From an uncultured Selenomonas sp. (GTDB lineage: Bacteria; Bacillota; Negativicutes; Selenomonadales; Selenomonadaceae), in assembly GCA_938045435.1 (NCBI GenBank), contig CALIBA010000280.1, forward strand, positions 1 to 11,729: a stretch of 11,729 nucleotides of DNA, given 5' to 3'. Positions 1 to 6,227 of the stretch are shown one piece after another. The position numbers and the translations under genes were made by a program. Every line of letters starts with the position of its first letter. Within the stretch, counting starts at the first letter, position 1. The notes under the pieces are model-generated. The model was not told the DNA's origin, searched no databases, and saw only the letters and a program-made list of their open reading frames with translations.

Positions 1-879
1 CACGTACAGCTTCTCACGATTGCTGTGGAGCGTCAAGCTGCCCTCCAGTACGGTCAGACACTGAAAGGAATCCGTTCCCGCGTAAAGCGCACACGCCCCT
101 TTGACCGCAAGATGATAGACGGTGAAGAAATCGCACGCGGCGAGGAGGCGCACCTCCGCTCCTGCAATAATGTCAATCGGTGGAGCAGAGGCGGCATGCT
201 GCGTGACAGGAGCGAGATGTGTCACCTCGAGCGCCTTTTCGATATGGAGGTCGCGTGGTCTTCCGTCCGTGCCGATGCGCCCGTAGTCATAGACACGGTA
301 CGTTGTATTCGAGTTCTGCTGGATCTCACAGATGAGGATGCCCTTGCCGATTGCATGGAGCGTGCCCGCGGGGATGAAGAACACATCCCCCTTCTTGACC
401 GGCACACGCCGTACGACATCGAGTAGACGGTTGTCCTCAATGCGGCGGCGAAACTCTTCCTTCGTAATCTCATGCTGAAAGCCGTAGAGCAGCTCCGCTC
501 CCGATGCCGCGTCCACGATGTACCACATCTCCGTCTTGCCGTACTCCCCCTCGACGCGTAAAGCATACTCGTCATCGGGGTGCACTTGTACGGAGAGATT
601 GTCATGTGCGTCGATCAGCTTAATAAGCAGGGGGAAATAGGGAAACTTCGCCGCCTTCGTTCCAAGCGCTCCCGCCCCTGCCTCCGCAAGCCAGTCCGCA
701 AGTGTCTGTCCTGCTGCTGCGCCGTTTGCGATCACGCTCATACCGTCCTTATGACAGGCGAGTTCCCAGCTCTCGGCAACTTTCGTCAGCTGCGTATCTT
801 TTCCATACTCGTCTCTTAGACGCGTTCCGCCCCAAAGATAGTCCTTGAGCGGCGCAATGAGTTTCATCGGGTATTTCAT
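1..879 (-). CDS. manA: Mannose-6-phosphate isomerase, class I (3' end cut by window edge)
   Basis: This cytoplasmic zinc enzyme interconverts mannose-6-phosphate and fructose-6-phosphate, linking mannose use and GDP-mannose supply to glycolysis. I translated the frame by hand because it has no stop inside the window. It gives 293 residues beginning MKYPMKLIAPLKDYLWGGTR, a typical opening for the Firmicute type I enzymes. The zinc ligands of the cupin fold are visible as Q98 and H100 in SVQVHPDD, E117 in KTEMWYI and H175 in IPAGTLHAIG. The family is usually about 310-320 residues, so some 20-25 C-terminal residues should lie beyond the edge. The ATG at 879 is preceded by AAGGAG (886-891) at a 6-nt spacing. 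The gene diverges from the DUF364 gene. Identity is secure from the motifs; the C-terminus is unseen. Confidence 0.95.
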   Translation of the reverse strand, partial: MKYPMKLIAPLKDYLWGGTRLRDEYGKDTQLTKVAESWELACHKDGMSVIANGAAAGQTLADWLAEAGAGALGTKAAKFPYFPLLIKLIDAHDNLSVQVHPDDEYALRVEGEYGKTEMWYIVDAASGAELLYGFQHEITKEEFRRRIEDNRLLDVVRRVPVKKGDVFFIPAGTLHAIGKGILICEIQQNSNTTYRVYDYGRIGTDGRPRDLHIEKALEVTHLAPVTQHAASAPPIDIIAGAEVRLLAACDFFTVYHLAVKGACALYAGTDSFQCLTVLEGSLTLHSNREKLYV

Positions 880-910
880 AGGTCACTCCTTATGTCACGA
901 TCATTGGACT

Positions 911-939
911 ATCTTACCGAATCCCGTCCAAAAGTGCAA
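911..939 (-). promoter_or_regulatory. Predicted sigma-70 promoter of manA
   Basis: On the minus strand TTGCAC (934-939) and TAAGAT (911-916) are separated by exactly 17 nt. The -10 lies about 30 nt upstream of the manA start codon, leaving a short leader that contains the AAGGAG site. The fit to the consensus is good but untested. Confidence 0.55.
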
Positions 940-956
940 GGGGACAGAAATCGTCA

Positions 957-985
957 TTGTTCACCGCCGCCGTCTGTGCTATCAT
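957..985 (+). promoter_or_regulatory. Predicted promoter facing the DUF364 gene
   Basis: TTGTTC (957-962) and TATCAT (980-985) have a 17-nt spacer. This promoter lies back-to-back with the manA promoter, with 17 bp between the two -35 boxes, so the two genes could share a regulator. Transcription from here would pass through the palindromic element at 1013-1158 before reaching the DUF364 gene, giving a leader of about 210 nt. I see no stronger promoter between the element and the gene. Confidence 0.4.
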
Positions 986-1012
986 AGGGACGCACATATT
1001 CCATAGGAATCG

Positions 1013-1158
1013 CTGATAAAATAGACCCTCAGATTGGCGCAGATTTTTTCGTCCGATTGAGGCAGCAAACCGGACGCATAGCCAAAGCTATGTGGAGGAT
1101 TTGCTAACGAAAAGCGGGCAAAAAAGATGCGCTAAGATGGCGCGGCTGAATTTATCAG
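1013..1158. repeat. Long imperfect palindrome, possible MITE or REP-like element
   Basis: The two arms, 1013-1082 and 1087-1158, are imperfect inverted copies of each other, about 60% identical by eye after reverse-complementing. They are centred on the perfect hairpin CATAGC-CAAA-GCTATG (1077-1092). The outer ends are the inverted pair CTGATAAA (1013-1020) and TTTATCAG (1151-1158). Matching blocks between arms include GCGCA, a run of six T (A on the other arm) and AGCAAA. Several mismatches would be G-U pairs in RNA, so a transcript could fold into one long hairpin. No transposase is present. I see no clear target-site duplication. It sits in the 5' leader of the DUF364 gene. A non-autonomous mobile element or a repetitive palindromic unit is the likeliest reading, but copy number cannot be judged from one window. 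Confidence 0.55.
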
Positions 1159-1202
1159 TGCTTACTTTGAAGTCAACACAATGGATGAATGGAGGTATTT
1201 TC

Positions 1203-1982
1203 GTGAACTACTGGAATCTTTACGATGAGATCATCGAGGGTCTCCCGCAGGATATCTGCATCGACGACTATGCCGTCAGCCGCCCGTGGACGTACGTGCG
1301 TGCAGGAAGTCTGGTCGGTGTCTGCATGACGATACCCGCATACAGCCGTCCTCGGCTGCGCAAGGAGAGCTTTCTCGGCTGTTCCCTGCGCGAGGCGGGA
1401 GAGTACATACGCTCCTGGCAGGGACAGGAGGCGGCCATCGCCGCTGCCGCCATCAACGCCTACTATAATCAGCCGTCCAAAGTAGAGGCGATGCGGGGCT
1501 TTCACGGTGAGGATGCGTTTGCCAAGACGCTGGATGAGCGCAAGAAGCTAGAAGCATTCGCCATGTATACGGAGCGAATTCGAGGAAAGAAGGTCGCTGT
1601 CGTCGGGCATTTTCCACATTTTCAAAAGAAATGGGAATCCATCTGCGAGCTTTCCATCCTCGAAATGCAGCCCGAATGGGGGGACTATCCGGCGGAGGCG
1701 GCAGAGTTCCTTCTGCCGCAGCAGGACTTTGTCTTTATGACGGGAGCGACGTTTGCCAATAAGACCATGCCGCGTCTCTTGGAACTCTCAAGGAATGCTG
1801 TGACTGTTCTCGTCGGCCCCTCCGTCCCCATGCACCCATGTCTTTTTGACTACGGCGCAGACGGACTCTCGGGATTCACTGCAACCGATGCTGTACTCGT
1901 TGCCGATCTCGTGCATTTCGGCTATGGAACCGATATTGCAAGCTGTGGAAAGATGGCGGATGTTCTTCCGCATTTTGTTTGA
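1203..1982 (+). CDS. DUF4213/DUF364 family protein (putative heavy-metal chelation)
   Basis: The 259-residue product has no signal peptide or membrane segment. The N-terminal half (about residues 1-95, YDEIIEGLPQDICIDDYAVS onward) matches my memory of the DUF4213 domain. The C-terminal half (about 125-255, beginning with the Rossmann-like strand KVAVVGHFPHF, then FVFMTGATFANKTMPRLL and VTVLVGPSVPMHP) matches DUF364, named a putative heavy-metal chelation domain. No reaction is established for the family. I chose the GTG at 1203 because GGAGG (1191-1195) lies 7 nt upstream; the ATG at 1092 in the same frame falls inside the palindromic element and has no such site. The gene converges on the TonB-dependent receptor gene, and a broken relative lies on the receptor's other side, which supports a role with metal or metal-chelate uptake (inference). 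Family assignment is fairly sure; function is not. Confidence 0.85.
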   Translation: MNYWNLYDEIIEGLPQDICIDDYAVSRPWTYVRAGSLVGVCMTIPAYSRPRLRKESFLGCSLREAGEYIRSWQGQEAAIAAAAINAYYNQPSKVEAMRGFHGEDAFAKTLDERKKLEAFAMYTERIRGKKVAVVGHFPHFQKKWESICELSILEMQPEWGDYPAEAAEFLLPQQDFVFMTGATFANKTMPRLLELSRNAVTVLVGPSVPMHPCLFDYGADGLSGFTATDAVLVADLVHFGYGTDIASCGKMADVLPHFV

Positions 1983-1991
1983 ATACAACAT

Positions 1992-2036
1992 AACAGAGTT
2001 GCCGTACATTTTCGCAACATACAGCAACTCTGTTTT
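1992..2036. terminator. Shared hairpin terminator between convergent genes
   Basis: An 11-bp perfect stem, AACAGAGTTGC (1992-2002) with GCAACTCTGTT (2024-2034), is followed on the plus strand by TTTT (2033-2036). It lies 10 nt after the DUF364 stop codon. On the minus strand it follows the receptor stop by 14 nt, but the T-tract is weaker there (TATGTTGT). It probably ends the rightward transcript and may serve both directions. Confidence 0.7.
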
Positions 2037-2047
2037 ATACTGATCGA

Positions 2048-4048
2048 TTAGAACGTCATATCCACGCCGAGGAGGAAGTTAGTTCCCTCTGCCGGATGGT
2101 AGAGTTTGTCTTGATAGTCTCTGTTAAAGATGTTGTTGACGCGTAGGAAGATGCCGAGATTCGTCTGCGGCTCATAGCGTAGATCGAGATCTGCCGTAAA
2201 ATAGCCGGAGCTGTTCGGATAGGAGCCACTGTTCGTCCATCCACTTACAGCGCGGCCAAGAAGGGTCGAACGCCACTTTCCCTCACGGTAGGTCAGCCCA
2301 AAATTCATCATCTGATGAGGAATTCCATAGGCATCTGTTGTTTTCCCATTTGACTTATCCTTAGCACTCATCCACGTATAGTTGGCGAAGCCTGAGAAAT
2401 TCTGTGTAAATTTATGCTGGTATCCGAACTCTATTCCGCGAATCTTTGTTTGATCAATATTGTAGAATGGACCTCCACGAACAAGACGCACAATACGATC
2501 TGTTACATTTGTGTAGAATATGGCAAGATCGAGTTCCGCTTGGGGGCTGAAACGGTGCTTCCAACCAAGCTCAAAATTGCGGGCACGTTCTGGATTCGGT
2601 ACGGACGCATTGGCACGAATATTTGCTGCTGCAGATTTTGCCTGCACAAAGACATGGGTGCGACCAGCGGAGAATCGAAGTGTATCGGACTTTGTCAAGT
2701 CATGTGTGATATTGAGAACAGGATCTGTTGCATGATCTGAACTCTTCACATTATTTGCATCCTGTGATAGGGATTCATGGCGTACACCGAGTGTCATTCG
2801 TGTCTTTGCGTTAAAACTCCATGCATCCTCAATGTAAAAACTTGTGCGCTTATCTGTTCCATCATCTCCTTTGGAGAGATTGTTGGAATCCGTATGCCAG
2901 TCAAGTTTTATATATTTTGCACCAAAACTCAGCTGGTGTTTGTCTCCAAGTGCTGTGGAGGCGTTGGCTTCAACGCCATTTCCAGAGGAGAACCAACCGC
3001 TGCGATACCACTCTGGTGTGCGCACCGTATAGCGGGGAAATCCTTTCGATGTTAGTAAATTATGTACCCAGAGATTATTTTCATCAATGAGATGGTAGTA
3101 TTTTACATCATATGCCCATCTGTCATTGGGATGACTCTCGAACTGAAGGGCAATGTTGCTTTGTTTGAAGCCTTTGTAATGCCAGTTATTTGTTTTGTTG
3201 TTATTTTGATATTTCTTTTTTTTATTTTTATCCGCAATATCATCGAGATTGATTGACCAGTTAATATTGGTCGTTAATGTTTCTCCCGTAATCGGATCTA
3301 CACTGTTGGAAATCTCACTGTCCATGTCGGAGTAATATCCGCTCAGCATCAGTGAGGATTTATCACTCGTTTTGACCTTGATTTTGCCATCAAAGTATAG
3401 TTTTTCATTTTCCGCGTTTGGCAGATAGCCGCCCATATGACGTTTTGATGCATTCAGAGTATAACTGACATTCTCATTACTGCCACTGTAGCCGATACGC
3501 GTATCATAGGTATGATGGGAGCCGCCTGCAATGCTCATACGGAATTCACCCGTACCTTCACCGTCCTTCGTTGTCACGAGGACAACGCCGCCCTTATAGT
3601 CTGTCCCATACTTGACAGGTCCTGGGCCTTTGATGATCTCGACCTTTGCGATGCTGTCCGCAGGAATCGTTGAAAGATCAGCCGCCGCATTTGAGGCAAT
3701 ACCATTGAGAGGGAACGCGGGGATACCGTCAATATATACTTTCGTTTGTCCGACCTCTGCGCCACGGATACGCACCATTTTGCTGTTCTTATCCGCAGGT
3801 GCCATGTAGAGACCAGGAACTTGCGAGAGGATGTCAGAGAGGTCACGATAGCCGCGATCCTTGATTTCCTGCTCCGTGATCGTATTTGTTGTTACGAGGT
3901 ACTTGTCGACGCCTTCTGCCTCGACTGTGACAGCGTCGGTCTCATATGATGCTGTGTCAGCAGCCTGTGCCTCTGCCTGTGGCAGGAACGCAAATCCTGC
4001 CGTGACGGCTGCCATGATGGCGGCTTGGTACTTCCGTGTTCGCTTCAT
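2048..4048 (-). CDS. TonB-dependent outer-membrane receptor
   Basis: This 666-residue protein should be a gated beta-barrel that imports a metal chelate, haem or similar ligand across the outer membrane using TonB energy. Residues 1-29 form a signal peptide (KRTRK, a hydrophobic core, then cleavage after AQA). A TonB-box-like DAVTV lies near 38-42. The plug domain (about 45-165) shows ITEQEIKDRGYRDLSDILSQ, VRIRGAEVGQTKVYIDGIP and VEIIKGPGPVKYG. The rest is a barrel of alternating strands ending in VDMTF, with the terminal Phe expected for BAM-dependent insertion. The ATG at 4048 has AAGGAG (4057-4062) upstream. One exposed loop is unusually Lys/Asn-rich. The gene is monocistronic, with its own promoter and a structured leader. 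The substrate cannot be read from sequence; the DUF364 neighbours favour a metal complex. The gene looks lower in GC than the lac region. Confidence 0.95.
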   Translation of the reverse strand: MKRTRKYQAAIMAAVTAGFAFLPQAEAQAADTASYETDAVTVEAEGVDKYLVTTNTITEQEIKDRGYRDLSDILSQVPGLYMAPADKNSKMVRIRGAEVGQTKVYIDGIPAFPLNGIASNAAADLSTIPADSIAKVEIIKGPGPVKYGTDYKGGVVLVTTKDGEGTGEFRMSIAGGSHHTYDTRIGYSGSNENVSYTLNASKRHMGGYLPNAENEKLYFDGKIKVKTSDKSSLMLSGYYSDMDSEISNSVDPITGETLTTNINWSINLDDIADKNKKKKYQNNNKTNNWHYKGFKQSNIALQFESHPNDRWAYDVKYYHLIDENNLWVHNLLTSKGFPRYTVRTPEWYRSGWFSSGNGVEANASTALGDKHQLSFGAKYIKLDWHTDSNNLSKGDDGTDKRTSFYIEDAWSFNAKTRMTLGVRHESLSQDANNVKSSDHATDPVLNITHDLTKSDTLRFSAGRTHVFVQAKSAAANIRANASVPNPERARNFELGWKHRFSPQAELDLAIFYTNVTDRIVRLVRGGPFYNIDQTKIRGIEFGYQHKFTQNFSGFANYTWMSAKDKSNGKTTDAYGIPHQMMNFGLTYREGKWRSTLLGRAVSGWTNSGSYPNSSGYFTADLDLRYEPQTNLGIFLRVNNIFNRDYQDKLYHPAEGTNFLLGVDMTF

Positions 4049-4089
4049 GAAAACCTCTCCTTTTCAGTTCTAGTTCTCCATATGTACAC

Positions 4090-4133
4090 AAAAAGGGACT
4101 GTTTCCCGTACTGAGCGCACGAAAAAACAGCCC
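4090..4133 (-). terminator. Intrinsic terminator in the receptor leader (attenuator)
   Basis: On the minus strand GGGCTGTTT (4125-4133) pairs with AAACAGTCCC (4095-4104), giving 9 bp with one bulged base. The stem is followed directly by TTTTT (4090-4094). It lies upstream of the receptor ribosome-binding site and about 40 nt from the start codon, so it would stop transcription before the gene. The orientation is clear, because on the plus strand the hairpin is followed by CCTGCAT with no T-run. A terminator inside a leader normally belongs to an attenuation or riboswitch system. Confidence 0.7.
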
Positions 4134-4305
4134 CTGCATATAAAAGGTAGTTCGTTCCTGTCGTTTTCCTTTTCAATACGGGAAGGCTGTCGCATTTCTG
4201 CGATAACCCTGTGAGCAGAAGTGCTCAAAAGAACGCTTGCTCAGGCGAAATATCATAGGCTGAGCCCTTAGATATTTTTGCTCGGAAAACAAAGTTATTT
4301 AATTG
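4095..4305 (-). ncRNA. Structured leader RNA, candidate riboswitch or attenuator
   Basis: The transcript predicted to begin near 4305 contains, in order: an AT-rich start; a possible H-type pseudoknot (4239-4277); a perfect hairpin TGAGCA-CTTC-TGCTCA (4212-4227); a hairpin TCGCA-GAAA-TGCGA with a GNRA loop (4190-4203); and the terminator. Two alternative pairings would compete with the terminator. GACAGCC (4185-4191) can pair with GGCTGTT of the terminator's 5' arm (4126-4132). TTCCCGTATTG (4174-4184) can pair over 11 bp, one of them G-U, with CAGTACGGGAA (4103-4113) in the terminator loop and first bases of the 3' arm. I compared it from memory with cobalamin, TPP, Moco and NiCo riboswitch consensus features and found no match. 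The ligand is unknown; a metal or cofactor tied to the receptor is the natural guess. Confidence 0.55.
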
Positions 4306-4313
4306 TAAATTAA
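4299..4313. promoter_or_regulatory. Possible operator at the receptor transcription start
   Basis: TTAATT-GTA-AATTAA is a perfect 6-3-6 inverted repeat that begins at the edge of the -10 box and covers the expected start site of the receptor transcript. The position suits a repressor. It is AT-rich, so chance is possible, and it does not match the usual Fur 7-1-7 pattern. Confidence 0.3.
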
Positions 4314-4342
4314 TTCTATCAAAGCGTGTATAAATCTGTCAA
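4313..4342 (-). promoter_or_regulatory. Strong predicted promoter of the TonB receptor
   Basis: On the minus strand a perfect -35 TTGACA (4337-4342) is followed after 18 nt by TAGAAT (4313-4318), one base from the consensus -10. Transcription should begin near 4305, giving a leader of about 255 nt before the receptor start codon at 4048. The strength of this promoter fits with control exerted later, in the leader. Confidence 0.65.
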
Positions 4343-4352
4343 TCTTTATTTT

Positions 4353-5143
4353 ATGCTGCACAGATAAATAGCAGTATAAGAAAAGAAGAATTATTTGAAC
4401 AGTTGCATAGTCGTTTTGGCAAGGTTCTACGACGTTACCGTATTGAGGATGATGCGATCGACATTACCTGTTGCTCACTTACAGCAGAGGAGGCGATTGG
4501 CAGCAATATGAAACACAAGGATTTTCCCATCCTCATTAGGTAAAGATGTGATGATTTAGACTGAATATCGAGGCTTTAAAGAGCAGGCATTTACGGATGC
4601 TCCCACAGAATACAATGGTAGCCTAAAAGAAATTCTGGCTATGGATCTATGCAATGATAGGTATGAACGAGGTCTTTTCCTTGCGACACTCAATGCCGTC
4701 ATGGGGGCTGTTGGTCTTTGTGTCGGCACTGTCCATTGCCGCAATGATGGACCGGAACAATGTGCTATGGATATACGGTCATATCTGGCAGAGTTCTATC
4801 CTAACATCAAGCGCATTGGACAGTAGGCTTTCAGCCAGCGATGGTGGAGATGTTGGCGAAGTCAAATTACGAGGTTCGTGTTATGGACTTGAATCCCCAA
4901 AATATCGGTCAGATCAAATATGGTATCAAAATCGAAAATGGTGCTGATCATGAGGTAAAAGAGGAGTTCATCAAAAACTATGCCGATATTATCTTCTGTA
5001 CAGGCAGCACCCTTGCAAATGGGACAGTCACTGACTATCTGGATATTCAGCCGGAGGTTCATTTTTATGGCATTACAGCGGCCGGTGCTTGTGCCTTGTT
5101 GGGGCTGAAACGTCTATGTTTTTCTCATCGATATGATGTTTAA
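4353..5143 (+). pseudogene. Broken DUF364-family gene
   Basis: Three pieces in shifting frames read as one protein of the heavy-metal-chelation family. Piece one (about 4379-4538) reads EELFEQLHSRFGKVLRRYRI, then ITCCSLTAEEAIG and FPILI. A one-base insertion near 4536-4540 shifts the frame. Piece two (4539-4825) has an amber TAG at 4557, where the neighbouring residues (VMI-TEYRGFKEQAFTDAP) suggest Gln was encoded, then continues LKEILAMDLCNDRYERGLFL and GTVHCRNDGPEQCA. A one-base deletion near 4826 makes a stop, and piece three (to TAA at 5141-5143) resumes VGFQPAMVEMLAKSNYEVRV, ADIIFCTGSTLANGTVTDYL and AGACALLGLKR. No start codon is in frame at the 5' end; an ATG at 4353 would need a further frameshift, and no ribosome-binding site is visible. 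The left boundary is therefore approximate. It is divergent from the receptor and only distantly like the intact relative at 1203. Confidence 0.85.
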
Positions 5144-5196
5144 GCAACAATTTTGAGAAGACGTTTTGAGTGCCGCATGTATAGAGAAAATTTTTC

Positions 5197-5225
5197 TTGT
5201 CGCGGCTGCCTCGACAGGTTAGAAT
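5197..5225 (+). promoter_or_regulatory. Predicted promoter of deoD
   Basis: TTGTCG (5197-5202) and TAGAAT (5220-5225) are 17 nt apart, with an A/T-rich stretch (5181-5196) just upstream that could act as an UP element. A partial dyad (GCCGC 5172-5176 with GCGGC 5202-5206) overlaps the -35. The remaining bases between the pseudogene stop and deoD show nothing else I can name. Confidence 0.5.
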
Positions 5226-5288
5226 AGGAAGGGTAAATGTCATTGTCATCGACTATTGGGACTATGGAATTAGAAGAGGAGAGCTATT

Positions 5289-5996
5289 ATGAGTTCACTG
5301 CACATTGCCGCCGAAAAGGGCGAGATCGCCGAGCGCATTCTGCTGCCGGGGGATCCGCTGCGTGCGAAGTTCATCGCGGAGAATTTCCTGGAGGGGGCGA
5401 AGGAGTACACCTCCATCCGCAACATCCTCGGCTATACAGGCACGTACAAGGGCGTTCCCGTCTCCGTGCAGGGCACGGGCATGGGCATGCCGTCGATCTC
5501 CATCTATGTGAATGAGCTGATGGACTACTACGGTGTGCAGAAACTCATCCGCGTCGGCACCTGCGGCGGTATGCACGAGAAGGTAAAGCTGCGCGACGTG
5601 TTCATCGCACAGGGCGCGACGACGGACTCGTCCATGCTCCGCAATATCTTCGGCGGCTCGATCAACTATGCGCCGCTCGCAGACTACGAGCTGCTCTCCG
5701 CTGCCGTGGAGAATGCAAAGAAGCTGAACCTCCCCGTGCGCGTCGGCAATGTCATCTCCGTCGACCGTTTCTACGATGAGGAGATTGACAATGCGAAGCT
5801 GCGTCAGTACGGCGTGCTCGCGGTCGAGATGGAGGCTGCGGCACTCTATACGCTCGCGGCGAAGTATGGACGGCAGGCACTCGCGCTCTTCACCGTCAGT
5901 GACCATCTCGTCACGGGCGAGAAGTGCACGGCAGAGGAGCGGCAGACGACGTTCAGCGATATGATCAAGATCGCCCTTGAGACGGCGGTCGGCTGA
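5289..5996 (+). CDS. deoD: Purine nucleoside phosphorylase, DeoD type
   Basis: This cytoplasmic enzyme splits purine ribo- and deoxyribonucleosides with phosphate, giving the free base and (deoxy)ribose-1-phosphate for salvage and carbon use. The 235-residue length is normal for the hexameric trimer-of-dimers class. Family motifs are intact: H5 near the N-terminus (donated to the neighbouring subunit's site), [10 protein letters not shown] with the phosphate-binding Gly-Asp and R25, R44 in [21 protein letters not shown], the nucleoside-binding E182 in VEMEAAALY, and the catalytic D205 in VSDHLVTGE. The ATG at 5289 follows an AGAGGAGAG ribosome-binding site (5275-5283). It has its own promoter and terminator, so it appears to be a single-gene unit. 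GC content and codon style resemble the lac genes that follow and not the AT-richer block before it. Confidence 0.97.
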   Translation: MSSLHIAAEKGEIAERILLPGDPLRAKFIAENFLEGAKEYTSIRNILGYTGTYKGVPVSVQGTGMGMPSISIYVNELMDYYGVQKLIRVGTCGGMHEKVKLRDVFIAQGATTDSSMLRNIFGGSINYAPLADYELLSAAVENAKKLNLPVRVGNVISVDRFYDEEIDNAKLRQYGVLAVEMEAAALYTLAAKYGRQALALFTVSDHLVTGEKCTAEERQTTFSDMIKIALETAVG

Positions 5997-6007
5997 AAAT
6001 CTTCATG

Positions 6008-6038
6008 AGAGACCTTGTGAACGCGAGGTCTCTTTTTT
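6008..6038 (+). terminator. Intrinsic terminator after deoD
   Basis: AGAGACCT (6008-6015) pairs perfectly with AGGTCTCT (6026-6033) over 8 bp and runs into TTTTTT (6033-6038). It lies 11 nt after the deoD stop codon, separating deoD from the galactoside operon. Confidence 0.9.
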
Positions 6039-6071
6039 GATGCCGAAATGCATAAATTTTTTTGCCTTTCA

Positions 6072-6089
6072 AAAGAAAACGTTTGCTTT
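6072..6089. promoter_or_regulatory. Upstream operator O1 of the lac-type operon (LacI-family site)
   Basis: AAAGAAAACGTTTGCTTT differs at one base from the operators at 6124-6141 and 11523-11540. The core AAACGTTT with a central CG is typical of LacI/GalR-family operators. It overlaps the -35 box of the operon promoter, so binding should block RNA polymerase. Confidence 0.75.
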
Positions 6090-6111
6090 TTGGAAAATGA
6101 TGGCGTATAAT
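6083..6111 (+). promoter_or_regulatory. Promoter of the galactoside operon
   Basis: TTGCTT (6083-6088) and a perfect TATAAT (6106-6111) are separated by 17 nt. The -35 lies inside operator O1, and operator O2 starts 15 nt past the -10, covering the early transcribed region. The start point should be near 6118, giving a leader of about 110 nt. Confidence 0.75.
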
Positions 6112-6123
6112 AAAAACCGTAAG

Positions 6124-6141
6124 AAAGAAAACGTTTACTTT
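6124..6141. promoter_or_regulatory. Downstream operator O2 of the lac-type operon
   Basis: AAAGAAAACGTTTACTTT is palindromic except at one symmetric pair. It is identical over all 18 bases to the site in front of galK. Its centre is 52 bp from that of O1, close to five helical turns, so both sites lie on the same face of the DNA and could be bridged by a tetrameric repressor. It has two mismatches to the Firmicute CcpA cre consensus, so CcpA cannot be excluded as the binder. Confidence 0.75.
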
Positions 6142-6183
6142 TCCAAAAAACCTTTTCCTTTTTATCATTTTCAAGAGTTGTTT

Positions 6184-6209
6184 ATGGGAAACACTCATCC
6201 GTTTCCCAT
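6184..6209 (+). other. Leader hairpin before the kinase-like gene
   Basis: ATGGGAAAC (6184-6192) and GTTTCCCAT (6201-6209) form a perfect 9-bp stem with an 8-nt loop, ending 4 nt before the AAGGAGG ribosome-binding site. There is no T-run, so it is not a terminator. mRNA stabilisation, or tuning of access to the ribosome-binding site, is possible. Confidence 0.5.
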
Positions 6210-6227
6210 GATGAAGGAGGGAGTCAC

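Noticed and set aside
1092..1202. Upstream in-frame extension of the DUF364 gene from ATG 1092
   Set aside because: The extension is encoded by the palindromic element and lacks a ribosome-binding site, whereas the GTG at 1203 has GGAGG at good spacing.
4095..4133. Terminator acting on the plus strand
   Set aside because: The T-run follows the stem only on the minus strand, and no plus-strand gene ends here.
4095..4305. Cobalamin riboswitch before the TonB receptor
   Set aside because: I find neither the B12 box nor the conserved core I would expect, although cobalamin leaders are common before such receptors. A covariance-model search would settle it.
4353..5143. Programmed frameshifting or recoding in place of a pseudogene
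   Set aside because: Two shifts of opposite sign, an amber codon, no in-frame start and no ribosome-binding site are better explained by decay.
5295..5906. Minus-strand 203-codon frame
   Set aside because: Antisense to deoD, whose motifs are complete; the composition is typical of a shadow frame.
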